NCBI GenBank assembly: GCA_025174535.1
Contig: JALBUN010000048.1
Span: 434,001 to 498,000, forward strand
DNA: 64,000 nt
DNA from: Cantharellus purpuraceus
Lineage: Eukaryota; Basidiomycota; Agaricomycetes; Cantharellales; Hydnaceae
Direction: 5' to 3'
In this document: positions 15,034-26,320 of the stretch, one piece after another
How the letters are laid out: each line of letters opens with the position of its first letter
How positions within the stretch are numbered: position 1 is the stretch's first letter
Notes under the pieces: model-generated
Databases searched by the model: none
The model's input: only the letters and a program-made list of their open reading frames with translations
Told to the model about the DNA's origin: nothing
Translations under genes and position numbers: made by a program

Positions 15034-17455
15034 ATGAATTGGACGAGGTTACCCAGAAATGAGCCACCCTGGTCGAGCACACTCAGTTGGGTGGCCGCGC
15101 TCATGGGTGCTTCGAGTGGCGCTGCCGCCATGTCTTCTAGTCCGCTGGTCATTGATGGCCTCAAAATACTTGTGCTCGGTTCCGTCATTGAGACAGGAAG
15201 GAGGATGTTTCAATGGATAGTAGATCGATTCGAATTCCGTGAGTCGACTGCTCTTTCTCATGGTGAATTTTCATACTTATTGCAAGACAGGCTATGCGGT
15301 CTCTGCTGAGTTCCAGGGTGGCGATAGTTCTTATGAATGGCTTGTGAACTATCTGGTGAGAGGGTTCCCGCATAGCCGGTGCTTCGTGCGCTCTTGTGAC
15401 ATTTCCTGAAGCGACCTCATAGATGACAGAACAAGTTTGGCAAACGCCACGCACTATCTACGTCAAATCCAAAAATTCACAGAGGAAGTGGAAGATTCCG
15501 AGTGATGCTGAGAATGGACAAGTAGACTATGTTCCAAACTTTGGAGCTGTTCAATTTTTTCGCTGGAAAGGATACTGGCTGGATGTCAGTAGATTGCAGG
15601 CAGGTGTCCCCTATGAGCCACACATGGGAGAATTCGACCAAATATTGCCTGATGGCCCGCCACCGAGTGCATCAATATCACTGAGGTCAGTAATGTTCAG
15701 AATTGAGGCATTTAGTCCCCTAATGTCTCAACTATTTTAGCATTTACACTCGTGATATGTCTGTGCTCTTTGAATTCGTAGAGGAATGTCGCTTGAAATA
15801 TCTTGAGAATACGTGAGCTACATAGTTATTGTCACCAGCATTCACTCACGGCATTATAGCAAATCCGATATCATGATCTACACCATTGATCAAGTGAGTA
15901 TGTTCTCTATCAAGTCAGATAGTGTTTCCAACCCCCACACCAGGCGCCCCGTTATGGTGACGAGGAGTGTTGGACCAGCGTGAAGACGAAACGCCGTCGT
16001 TCCTTAGACACCCTCTTACTTGATGAAGGCGTGATTGAGTCGCTTCTGGCAGACGCCCGCGAGTTTATGAGGACGGAGGATTGGTGAGTGAAACGCTCCA
16101 AATATGCCGAAAGTTGTCATAAGGCTTGACCTAGGTATATCCGGACTGGTATTCCCCACCGTCGAGGTTATCTACTATATGGTGCTCCTGGAACAGGAAA
16201 GAGTGAGTGGTTCTCACTTCTTACTTGGTATCATGAAACTTTACCACTCTTCTCAGCCTCTACAGTATACACTATGGTGAGTTCTGAGCCTCGCTACCTA
16301 TGTCCTGTCTGAATATTCGTTCTGCAGGCGGGAGAACTGGGATTAGAGATCTATGCGCTCTCTCTTTCAGCCAGCGGGTATGTGTCTTCACCGTCCAATA
16401 ATATCCATCCATTTCCTACAGCTGTTTCACAATTTGTAGGATGGATGACGATGGTCTGGCTCGGACTGTGTCGTCTCTTCCTCCGAAAGCAATTCTTCTT
16501 ATCGAGGATATCGATTGCGCGTTTCCATCAAGAGAGGAATTGGATGAACAGATCCGTCAATCACAATATGCATCCTATCAGCTCCCGAGGTCACAAGTCA
16601 CGTTATCTGGTCTATTAAATGTACTGGACGGAATCGGCTCAGGTGATGTAACCCTTGCGGTCGGCTGGCAAAGACGGTCAGACTAATTCACAGAACGTCT
16701 TTAGATGAGGGGAAGCTGTTCTTCGCAACGGTAAATCAATGCTTGCTGGGGGTTATTCAGACTGACATGTTTTCAACATGAAGACTAATCACATCGACCG
16801 CCTCGACCAGGCACTTGTGAGACCGGGTCGAATTGACCGCAAGATTGAATATAAGCTAGCCAGTCGAAGGCAGGCTCATAGATTATTCATGAGATTTTAC
16901 CCAATATTCAAGCCTGGGGTTCCGTCATCGAGCCATTCAGAAGCTAAAGAACTCTCAAAAGTGCCTGAAATGGCCGAGGAGTTTGCGCGCGCTATTCCTG
17001 AGAACACATTTAGCATGGCGGAGCTCCAGGGGTATCTTCTAGAATGGAAGCAGGATCCCATTGGCGCTCTACATGCCATTGGTGCATGGGTTGAGGGCGA
17101 ACGAGTTGCCCGACAGGAGAGGGCTGCACGTGAGCAACTTCGCAGGGAGAAGGCAGTAGCAGCAAAAATGCAACAGCACCATACCACTTATGAACCAACG
17201 ATTGCTAGAGTGGGGAGCGGGACTTCCATGAAGTCTGGACCTCAGTCAAAAGTGGCTCGCCCGTCTGCAACCTCATCTGAAATCACTTCCGATGTGGATT
17301 CCGATCCTGAAACACAATCATTTGATACCAAGAATACCTGCCACAAACAGACTATTTCCCTTGGCCCCAGCAAGGTCATCAAGGCTGCGAATGGTGTCCA
17401 AGTTTCGCCCCAGTCGGATTCGCCAACTGTGGTATCAGATGCTGTTGTTTCTTGA
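15034..17455 (+). CDS. BCS1-like AAA ATPase, copy 3
   Basis: Twelve exons: 15034-15238, 15291-15355, 15423-15685, 15741-15812, 15860-15893, 15944-16083, 16135-16202, 16257-16276, 16328-16377, 16440-16642, 16705-16730, 16784-17455; 605 residues. The ATG at 15034 sits in a GCCACCATG context. Walker A reads GAPGTGK where the other copies have GPPGTGK. Walker B ILLIEDID is intact. The second arginine stretch is preceded by LDQALVRPGRID, where the other copies have [13 protein letters not shown] charged coiled coil follows, then an S/T-rich tail. All splice sites are GT-AG. It is in tandem with copy 4, only 346 bp apart. Confidence 0.9.
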
Positions 17456-17801
17456 AACATTGCTAGACAGGATAGATGGGCTCGAGCTCTGTCAGATACT
17501 TGGCTCTTTCATGCGCAAGTCGATAGATGTAATGCTCTGAGTTCGGTCGCAGGTAGAGTATGACCATGTACATGTAACTACATAGAGCAAATTTGGATTG
17601 ACAAGAACTGAAGACATCGTCAAGCTTTGGTGCCAGGCGAGAAACACCGCTTTGGGGCTATTTCTTATAATATTTCGCGTTTCTGGGGTTATAGAATTAA
17701 GTGTGTGTGCGTGAGCAGTCGGAATAGTGAAATGCTGTGCCGTGCCACCCCCGTTTTGGTTATAGCACGCTAAGCGAGGAAGCCACTCCTCTGCCTCTGC
17801 T
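17456..17801. other. Spacer between tandem BCS1-like genes
   Basis: 346 bases separating copy 3 from copy 4. It must contain the terminator of one and the promoter of the other. No ORF or element is recognised. Confidence 0.5.
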
Positions 17802-20125
17802 ATGAATGGGTTGTCATGGAAAAACGTAGCTTCTCTCATAGACATACCGACGAGTTTTCCTCCTTTGCTTGCTAGATCTGTTTTTTGGGATGGACTCAGA
17901 CTGCTTGTACTAGGCTCTGTCATTGAGACCGCGCGTAGAGTATTCATCTGGATCATCGACAGGTTTAGACTTCGTATGTTGCTTTCAGGTCATAGCCTGT
18001 AAACACCTACATAATTAACCATAATACACAGGCTGGTCCACTACTGCGGAATTTGAGGCCGGTGACGTTACCCAAGAATGGATCATCAATTACTTGGTAA
18101 GGCTTTCCCTTGAAACGAGTTTTTAAATCAAATAATGCTCGACTCTCGCTCTGCTGGCTACAGATCCAAGAAAGGGTGTGGCGAACACCACGCAATATAT
18201 TCGTCAAGACGAAGAACAACAAGCGAAAGTGGAGGCTTCAAACCAGTACCAAGTACGATCAAGTAGATTTCATTCCACAATATGGATTTGTGCAGTTCTT
18301 TCGTTGGCGAGGACATTTGTTCGAAGTCAGTAGCCAAAAGGACAAACCTCGCCACCCGTCACATTACGCTAGAAGATACGATTCTATGCATTCGGAGAGT
18401 CCTACACATTCTAACTCTATCGCCTTGACGTCAGTCATTCGTACAAGATTTTCGGCTCTCTATAGCGTCTTCTAATCTCTTTATAGAATCTTCACTCTCA
18501 ACAGGTCTGTTCTATACGCGTTCGTGGAGGAATGTCGGTTGAAGTATGCGGATCATACGTGAGTAAATAGAAACAGCACTATTCTCCCTTGGATTGAAGT
18601 CTTCTAGTAAATCTGAAGTTACCTTGTACACTGCGAGTGTGGTAGGTGTCCGTTACATGAACACTTAACTTGTCTCTTGATTTCTCGCTAGTATCATGGG
18701 GGAGGGTCCATATGGAACGATGTCAAAATGATGCGTCGCCGACAACTGGACTCCCTCCTTCTAGATAAAGATGTCATTGGTTCCCTTCTTAAAGATGCCC
18801 GGGAATTCCTGGATGTGGAAGATTGGTTCGTGAACAAATATGGGGTAAGAGTAGCACAACTAACTTGCGATGTTCTACAGGTATATCAGTGCAGGGATCC
18901 CGCATCGCCGAGGTTACTTGCTTTATGGGCCTCCTGGAACCGGGAAAAGTAAGTAGTTGGTTCTTCCCATATGCAGGCTACACCTCACCTCCTCATCAAG
19001 CTTCAACTATATACACCATAGTGAGTCGCCTATCGTGTGAGTCTCGATGGCAAGTGATGTCAAGCAAACAACTCTGCAGGCCGGAGAGTTGGGGCTAGAG
19101 ATCTACGCTCTCTCTTTATCGTCCAAGTCGTATGTATTCTCGTGGGTTGTATTACTTCTTTGGTCAACCTGGGTGCCTTCTAGGTTGGATGATGCTTCTC
19201 TGGCCCATTTGGTCTCGCTTCTCCCTCCCCGGGGAATCCTCGTCCTTGAAGACATCGACTGTGCATTTCCGTCCAGGGTTGACAGCGATGAAGACGATTT
19301 CAAAGCCAAACAGTTGTTTTCACTGACAGTTTCTCGGACATCACAAGTCACCATGTCTGGATTGTTAAATGTCTTGGATGGAGTTGGTTCAGGTGAGTAT
19401 TTCTTGTGCGGTTAGAGTGGTTTGATTCAGGCTGACGGCGAGATCAACTTAGAGGAAGGCAAAATATTCTTTGCAACCGTAAGTCCCCCCTATCCTTCCT
19501 CTCTCAATGCTCATTATCTTTTTTACAGACCAACCATATTGACCGTCTCGATCCTGCGCTTCTGAGACCAGGAAGAATTGATCGCAAGATAGAGTATCGA
19601 CTTGCCAGCCCACAGCAGGCTCGCGGCTTGTTCTTGCGCTTCTTTCCCAGCTCTAACACTGCGATATTGTTCGAGACGTCTGATGAACACGCAGATGCCA
19701 AAGGACAAGATATGTCGCAACTGGCGGATGAATTCGCAACAGCCATTCCTCCTTACGAATTCAGCATGGCAGAGCTTCAAGGTTATCTCCTCGATCATAG
19801 GGTAGATCCCCTGGAAGCCTTGCGTGACATCCAAGTATGGGTAGAGAACGAACGTCAAGACAAACGGGACAGAGAGGTCCGTGAGCAGTTGCAGAGAGAG
19901 CAAAAGGCAGCAGCACAAGCTCAGGAGCAGTGGCTTAGCTATGGTGCAATGGCTGGGGGATTTCCGACAGCGATGTCTCAGCTACCAACGCCGATGCCGT
20001 ACTATCCAGGGTACGGTACATATCAACCTCCCACTCAATTTACTCCGACCATAAATGCAGAACCTATCCAGGAAATAGCACAGAATGTAGGGAGTCCTCC
20101 AATTGCGGAACATGAAAGTTCATGA
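17802..20125 (+). CDS. BCS1-like AAA ATPase, copy 4
   Basis: Twelve exons: 17802-17973, 18032-18096, 18164-18429, 18487-18558, 18608-18641, 18692-18825, 18881-18948, 19001-19020, 19080-19129, 19184-19392, 19453-19478, 19529-20125; 570 residues. The N-terminus before the hydrophobic segment is about ten residues shorter than in the other copies. Walker A is GPPGTGK, Walker B ILVLEDID, then FFATTNH and RPGRID. The C-terminal tail is rich in P, Y, T and Q. The exon plan is identical to the other copies, with small length differences only in exons 1, 3, 6, 10 and 12. Its function is inferred from the family only. Confidence 0.9.
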
Positions 20126-20682
20126 CACATGTAGCTGTGAATTATGTGCACCTTGTCTGTGTGTAGGATACTTTCTCGGAAATTGTGTAGATTATATTGT
20201 TTTCAGGAAGCTTCGTTACCATAAAACCAGGACCTGAGGCCGTATATACATTGGAGGAATTATCTTCATCATTCGGCATTATAATAGGCCTGGATTTACA
20301 TAACTCAGGTCAACCAATCACGTGGGAGAGCATGTGGGCCAGCGCTCTGGCGTACTCAATTTTTTTGCGCTGTGACAGCCCACAGTAAGCGCTTAAGCAC
20401 CTTGGTCATGATAACGAAACGCTTCAGTTATTCGACTAATCCTTCTTTTATTACATGCAATGGCGCGTACACGAACTCGGATGCACACTGTCGTGAATTA
20501 TGTAACAGATAAGGAAAGAACAAAACATCTATAATAAAAACTCTACAACCGATAGCAAATGAAAACAAAGCAAGCTGATGTCCTATGAACAGCAGAAATT
20601 ATACAGAAAATCTTGTCAGATCGGTATCACCGCAAGAGCGCGATGGAATTAGTCGCAGAGAACCGTGCTGGTACTTCAAATG
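20126..20682. other. Convergent 3' spacer
   Basis: About 560 bases between the 3' ends of BCS1-like copy 4 (+) and the eleven-module Cys/His gene (-). A/T-rich; holds both 3' UTRs. No gene recognised. Confidence 0.5.
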
Positions 20683-23600
20683 TCAATCCACCGCCTCCAT
20701 GGCGTCGATCCCAAGCTTACAGATGCGCACCTTGCCGTCTGTAGTGAGTGTCGTGAATGGCGCCGGTCGCCGGCGGAAGAAGGCATCAAATTCTGTCTCC
20801 TCCTCCCGCGTTCTCTTGCGTGGCACCCAGGACTCTGCGTCAGGCGATGGTGACGACCTCGGGGTGGGTGGTGCCTCCGAAACCTCCATGGAATCATCGT
20901 CGTCGCTGTCTTGTCGCAGACTTTTTGTGGCAGGTCGGCCTTCCGATGCCATGCCATTGCTGGCTGATTCAATGACGCTGGTGAGGCGACCTGAAGCGAC
21001 GAGCTCCGCGGCAATCATCTTCAGGTGGGCAGCATTTTCCGCTTCAATGCGTGCCTTTGCAGCCGCAACAGAAGCTGCCGTTGGGGAAGGGCGAACCACA
21101 CGTGAGCGCCGCTTGAACATATGTGTGGGATTGATCACCAGAGGCGTCGTGAAGAACGAGGTGGGACGTGGTCGAGGGGCAGAAGAAGCGTCCGAATCAT
21201 CCGAGTCACTCGAGTCAGTGATTGCTACACGGTCGTGGACCTGATCAGGGCTCTCGAGCAGGAGTTGGAGGTCCTCCCGACCATGCGCTTCAGCTGCTCT
21301 GCGCTTTTTGGACATTCGTTCCTGAAATGGAATCATCGGACAGCGGGAGCGATGGGCTCGCCAGTGCGATCCCTCGTACTTGTATGTCGTATCCAGGCGT
21401 ATATACGTGCCACAGGCTTTGCATGTCACACGATGAGGATTAACATCCGTGGCATAAGCGTCGTCGTCAAGCACTTGTTTACGGGCATCCTCCTTCTCGC
21501 TCTTAGCTCGAATTTTAGCGTCTCCGGGACTGGGGATTTAGTCATAAAACACATCAATAAGAGAGTAGATGATAAACCGCACACTATGAGTTCGATATCC
21601 TGGCATGAAGCCTTGTGCTGTGGCCATACGCTCTGAGCATACCGGATGATGGGGTGTAGCCTAATCCAACAGCTACAATGCTTGCACAATAAGCGGTGGG
21701 GTTCGATTTTCTCGACGTCTGGATCATCAAGGAACTGCTGCTTCCTTTCATCCTCACTGGGCCACCTTGGTCGTGGGGGCAAGGGTGGCAGCATCGTCGG
21801 AGAAGGTGCCCGCCTGAAGTTGGTTCCTTTACCTTTGCCCTTCGGAAATGGGCGTATGGGTCGATTGGTAGACGTATTCGTACGTGGGGTGTGGGCAGGC
21901 ATCGCATCTATCGATCGACTAGCAGGTTCTCCAGCATTGACCACTCGTGAATGCAAAGGCCTGCCGACAGAATAAATGATACATGGCGATAGCAAGGACA
22001 CAAGGAGGATGCTTACTTGTCAAGCTGCCTATTATGGCAAATGTCTACATGCGCGACCCACGACTCGAACATATACGGCTCGGGACCTTCTAATGTGACG
22101 CGATTCTCACACCGCCTACAGATAACAGACTGCGGCTTCACTTCAAGAACATCCATGTCCATCAGGAATTTAATTCGCCGAGTTGCTCCATCGGTTTGGG
22201 CAGGCGTCGTATCTGGCACTCGTGACTGCACAGGCCTGCCGACCGAATGAATGATTAACGTCAATGGCAAAGACAAAAAGAGGATGCTTACTTGACAATT
22301 TTCTTGGGGCAAATCTCCTTATGCGTGAGCCACGACTCCAACATATACGGCTCGGAACCCTCTAATGTGATGCGATTCATGCATCGCCAACAGACAACAC
22401 ACCGTGGCTCCACTTGACAAATATCCTCGTCCTCCATTAACTTAAGGTGCCGATGCTTCGCTCCATTGGTTTGAGCAGGCATCACATCTAGTGATCGAAT
22501 AGCAGGTTTTCCAGCGTCAACCACCCGTGACCGCAAAGGCCTGCCGACCGAATGAATGATTCATGCCAATGGCAATGACAAAAGGAGGATGCTTACTCGT
22601 CAATCTGCTTACGGCAAATTTCTTTATGCGTGAGCCATGACTCGATCGTATACGGCTCTGGACCCTCTAATGTGACGCGATTCTCGCATTGCCGACAGAT
22701 AACAGACTGCGGCTCCACTTCAAGAGCATCCAAGTCCATCAGCAATTCAATTCGCCGACGCTCTACTCCGGCTTCTACTTTAGCCTCTCTGAAGAGTAAC
22801 TGTTTAGCTTCTAGGTGCAGTGGACAAGTGTAAACTAACGTTTGCTGTTCAAAATCGTTTGCACATTCGCCGTGCGAGGGCCTAGCACAATAAAATGAGC
22901 TGGACTGAGATCGCTGTGAATTGAACGTGGAATGATAGTCACGTACTGGTCGAGCTGATTCTCAGACATTTCAACATCGCCGTCTTTATCTTCAGCACAT
23001 GATGAGAAACGCGGTCCTTCCTTTATGAAGCTCAGGGAGCTACACGGACAAGGCGGGTCAGATAAGCATGGAAGAAGGGACAGGGGATAAGGAGTGTACC
23101 TTTCTTCGTTGTCAGGCGCACTTGCTTCAGGGGGTTTTGCGTCGAGCACTTCCTTCTCGTTTGTATTACTAGGCTCGCCCTGCAGGACATCTTCTACATC
23201 CATTGCTTCTTGATCATCGTCTAGCTCGTCAGACTCGTCGTCTGCCTCATTAGCTTCGACACTGTTCCTTTGGGGAAGATGACTATGTCAGTAGCAAAAA
23301 TGCTCATCGATCAGCAGTACGCACTGCATCTCCATCCGCGCGTTGGATCCACACCGTCTCTGATGTCCCACCCACTTCCCTAGACTGTAGGCGTAATCTT
23401 GACGCAACCCCACCCAAGTATTACATACTGCGCAACGAATGCGGTGCGGTTCCACTTCGGCAGCATCTGGATCTTCCGCGAGGGTCTTCTTGCGAGCCTC
23501 AAGAGCAGCCAAAAGCCTCTTAGGAGAACTTCCAGCCATTCATAAGTTTCATAATAAGAGAATACAGGGAAGAACTCACTCGATTGTCTGTCCAGGGCAG

Positions 23601-26178
23601 GACTCTTTGTGAGTAAGCCAATGGCTTGGACTGTACTCCACTGGCAGAGACAGTTTGATCCAACGACCGCATGGTCGACATTGAACTCTATCAGGGAAGA
23701 GTTGCAGGATGTCTGGATCGGCAACAAGTATTGCCCGGCGGGATTCAGACGTGGTAGAAGGTGGAGGAACTTTGTGATTTGATCGCCTTGAATTTAAACA
23801 TCAATTCGTTGTGTCAACACGACAGAAAGTCCCAATACATACTTTTCAGTTCCAGACGCTGCAGGAGACTCTGTTGTCTCGTGCTGGGCTGTCCCACTCC
23901 TGGCTTGTGCGAGACACTTTCGCTTATGTTGCACCCAATGGCTAGCGGAGTACCGGCTTCGGCTACACAATTTGACCCACTGGCCACGCGAATGAGTGAC
24001 TCGTTGTAAATAAACCGTATTACTACGAAGCACCTTTACCTTATTGCAGATGCCGCAGAGGGCCCTGTGTGGCTCAAGAATGTTGACAGTCAGGTCGGCC
24101 TCCAGATGAGCTTTCCGCGCTTCAGCCGGCTCGGAAAAGCGATCGGTCACATCAGTCCTGAGACGCCTGCATTTGCGCTTGTGCTTGAGCCAGTGGTGTG
24201 CTGAATACTCCTGGGAGTTGCTGCCTTTGATCCAACGCTCACAGAGACCACATTTGACGCGACGAGGTTCTACGATAGCTGCATCTGGATCAGCCATCAT
24301 CGCTTCACGTCTTTGCTCAAGTGCCATGAGCGCAGACCTGAAGTGCAAGATGAGTATATATACGGTGTAAACAGAGAGATAGTTGAACGTGAGATTGGAC
24401 TGACGATTTGGATGGCGAAGCATGGCTAGCCAAAGACCCTTTCTGAGCATCGCCCTCACTGCTATCTGTCAACACTGGCATATCATCGCTCTCTAAGAGG
24501 CTGACTTGAGAGCTCGTCGACTCAGGCAGAGGATCCGATGACAAGGGTTTGAGTAACCCAAGACCTTCCTTTGCGAAGGCCTCCCGAGCGAATGGCCATG
24601 TCTCCGTAGGAGGAGAATCTAGTTTGCGGGGGAGCAGTGACGAAAAGGGAATCTGAGAGTCTGTGCGAGGGCCATGGTCTTGTGGAGTGACAGGATCGTC
24701 AATCTGGTCTGTTGGGGAGGCAAAGCCGTTGTTGGGTTCTACCTTCAAGATGGAAGGCGTCACTAAAGGCGGTGTGAGTTCGGTATGTTCTCTCGTTACT
24801 GATGTGTTGTCCACCACAGGTCTATTGTCTGGAGGAGCATCTGGAACCAGGGGAGGGCCCATATCTTCGTGAGAGTGTTCGCTGGCCGTGTCGTAATCGT
24901 CTTCGCCATTGATGGACTGGAGGCGGTTGCTAGAGTAAGATGCGTGAGCCTTATCGTGAGCGGAGTAGTAAAGACAAAGAAAGAGATGGGCTCGTTCTGG
25001 GATACTGACGCCAGATGTTGGGTGACACTTACTGTTTTTCTGTTTTTCTCAAGTGTCCTTTCCATACGCCGTAGCTGTACGGGGTTCGAGAAGAGAGATC
25101 CACCCAGCGATCGCACAATATGCAGAACGCGCGAAACGGCTCTAAGTCCCCAATGTAAGGCTCAGCGACGAGCGCTTTATAGCTTGCTTTGCGGTGAGGC
25201 GAGAGTCGCTCCAACGAATGTATTGTCGCCCGTGCTGCCGATGGGGATTCCCCGCAATCCTTGCTAGATGTGGAGGTAGAGAGCACATGGGTAGAGTGGT
25301 TTAGTGCACTGGATATCTGAGAGGAGACTAGATGCTGGGTGGGTGACCCCGAGGAATTAGAATGCGCGTCTAGTGGAGCAGCTCTATCGGAAACCAAAGG
25401 TATTGGTGGCGGTGGCGGTGGAGGTGGCGGTGGCGGTGGCATCGACTCGTGCGATATCTGTGACTGACCGCTTTCTGGTTGAGGTAGGTCGATGATCTGG
25501 GAATCGATCCCATGTAATCTACTTGACACTCTCCTATTTGCCACTCGTGGTGGAAGAGGATGAGCAACTGTTCGAGCATTTGAAATTACGGGCGGATGGT
25601 CGCTCTCACGACCTGTCTGAGGCGGGATGGGACCGCTGAGCCTGCCATATACGTCTAGTAAGCATATACGACTGTGCAAGGTATGAATGAATCTATTACA
25701 GGGACGGTAGTGGTCCTGCTGGAGCTGAAGAAGACGAGGTCTCGTCAGCGCGCTGCTGGGAATTGTCTGCAGAGTGCGTATCTTGAGAGGACGATGCTGT
25801 CAGTGAGTTGTTCCCTCCACCTGTGGACCGAGAGGAGAGCGAGGCAGCGCTGGCTTTCCTTTGCTCAGAGGGACCCACCACCTTCCCATCGAGTATCAGA
25901 TGGGGAGTTGGGGCAGACAAGTTGAGCGGTCGGGAATTGCTAATGAAGGGACTCAGTATTGGGTCGAGAAGGAACACACTAGATTATGATACTAGTATCG
26001 TGTATACTTACTGCGACTTGGTGGCCTTGTGGCACCTCCAGACGGAGGCAGCGAAGAGCTTAGTCTCATCTAGTTTGAGCCACTTGTCACAGCGATTACA
26101 GAAGACGCGGTGAGGCTCTACCGCGGAGACATCTACGTCATCGAGTAGCATCTGCTGCCGTTCCTCAAGCGTGGCCAT
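20683..26178 (-). CDS. Large protein with eleven C-x2-C-x16-W-x2-H-x3-C modules
   Basis: Fifteen exons by hand: 26012-26178, 25700-25978, 25033-25641, 24405-24929, 24040-24337, 23843-23979, 23580-23786, 23325-23528, 23100-23267, 22840-23039, 22597-22810, 22292-22540, 22017-22235, 21583-21960, 20683-21529. Every phase matches and the frame closes at about 1,566 residues. Eleven modules, typically preceded by D-P-D-x-x-x-V-E-P-H-R-V, have exactly 16 residues between the second Cys and the Trp. Modules 1 and 2 lack the last Cys; module 4 is completed only after removing a 60-nt intron. Between them lie a polyproline run (about 25410-25440), acidic linkers and S/P-rich stretches. The last exon has basic clusters (KKRRAAE, PRKRTREEE), suggesting a nuclear protein. 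The C2HC spacing suggests zinc binding. I do not recognise the family. It could be two genes (an in-frame ATG exists at 23539), but phase continuity favours one. Confidence 0.72.
21961..22810 (-). repeat. Tandem duplication of one module exon with its intron
   Basis: Three consecutive module exons (22597-22810, 22292-22540, 22017-22235) are close copies, sharing long identical runs around the C-x2-C and W-x2-H parts. The three introns that follow them (22541-22596, 22236-22291, 21961-22016) are each exactly 56 nt, all starting GTAAGCATCCTC and ending GTCGGCAG, with only scattered differences. Flanking phases are 2-2 for the last two exons, so each copy adds a module without breaking frame. 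This shows recent unequal exchange within the gene. Confidence 0.85.
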
Positions 26179-26320
26179 GATGATTTGTGAGGGGAGCGAG
26201 GGGAGGAGGGGAGGGCGAGAGGGAAAGAGACGCGTCAATATACGAGAAAAGGGGGGGATGTGGAAGCTAGGATGGTAGGGGGGAAGAGGGGGAGAGGAAG
26301 TGCGTATGAGAGGTTGCCTA
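26179..26320 (-). promoter_or_regulatory. CT-rich tract before the start of the eleven-module gene
   Basis: Immediately upstream of the ATG at 26178 the coding strand is strongly pyrimidine-rich (on the plus strand runs such as gaggggagcgaggggaggag and a run of seven G near 26250). CT-rich tracts ahead of the start codon are common in fungal promoters and 5' UTRs, so this supports the start chosen. No TATA box is clear. Confidence 0.4.

Noticed and set aside
20585..21244. 219-codon plus-strand ORF
   Set aside because: Antisense to the last exon of the eleven-module gene, whose minus-strand frame has a clear module and basic clusters.
21961..22810. Regularly spaced repeats as a CRISPR array
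   Set aside because: The repeats are exon-intron units that keep reading frame in a fungal gene; repeat and spacer lengths do not fit CRISPR.
22855..22985. Extra intron (GTACGT...CTAG) in the acidic linker of the eleven-module gene
   Set aside because: Removing it makes the next junction out of frame; leaving it in keeps all phases consistent.
23288..23539. ATG at 23539 as the start of a separate gene
   Set aside because: Possible, but the preceding exon has a perfect GTGAGT donor in phase 2 and the frame continues, as at the other module borders. One gene is the simpler reading.
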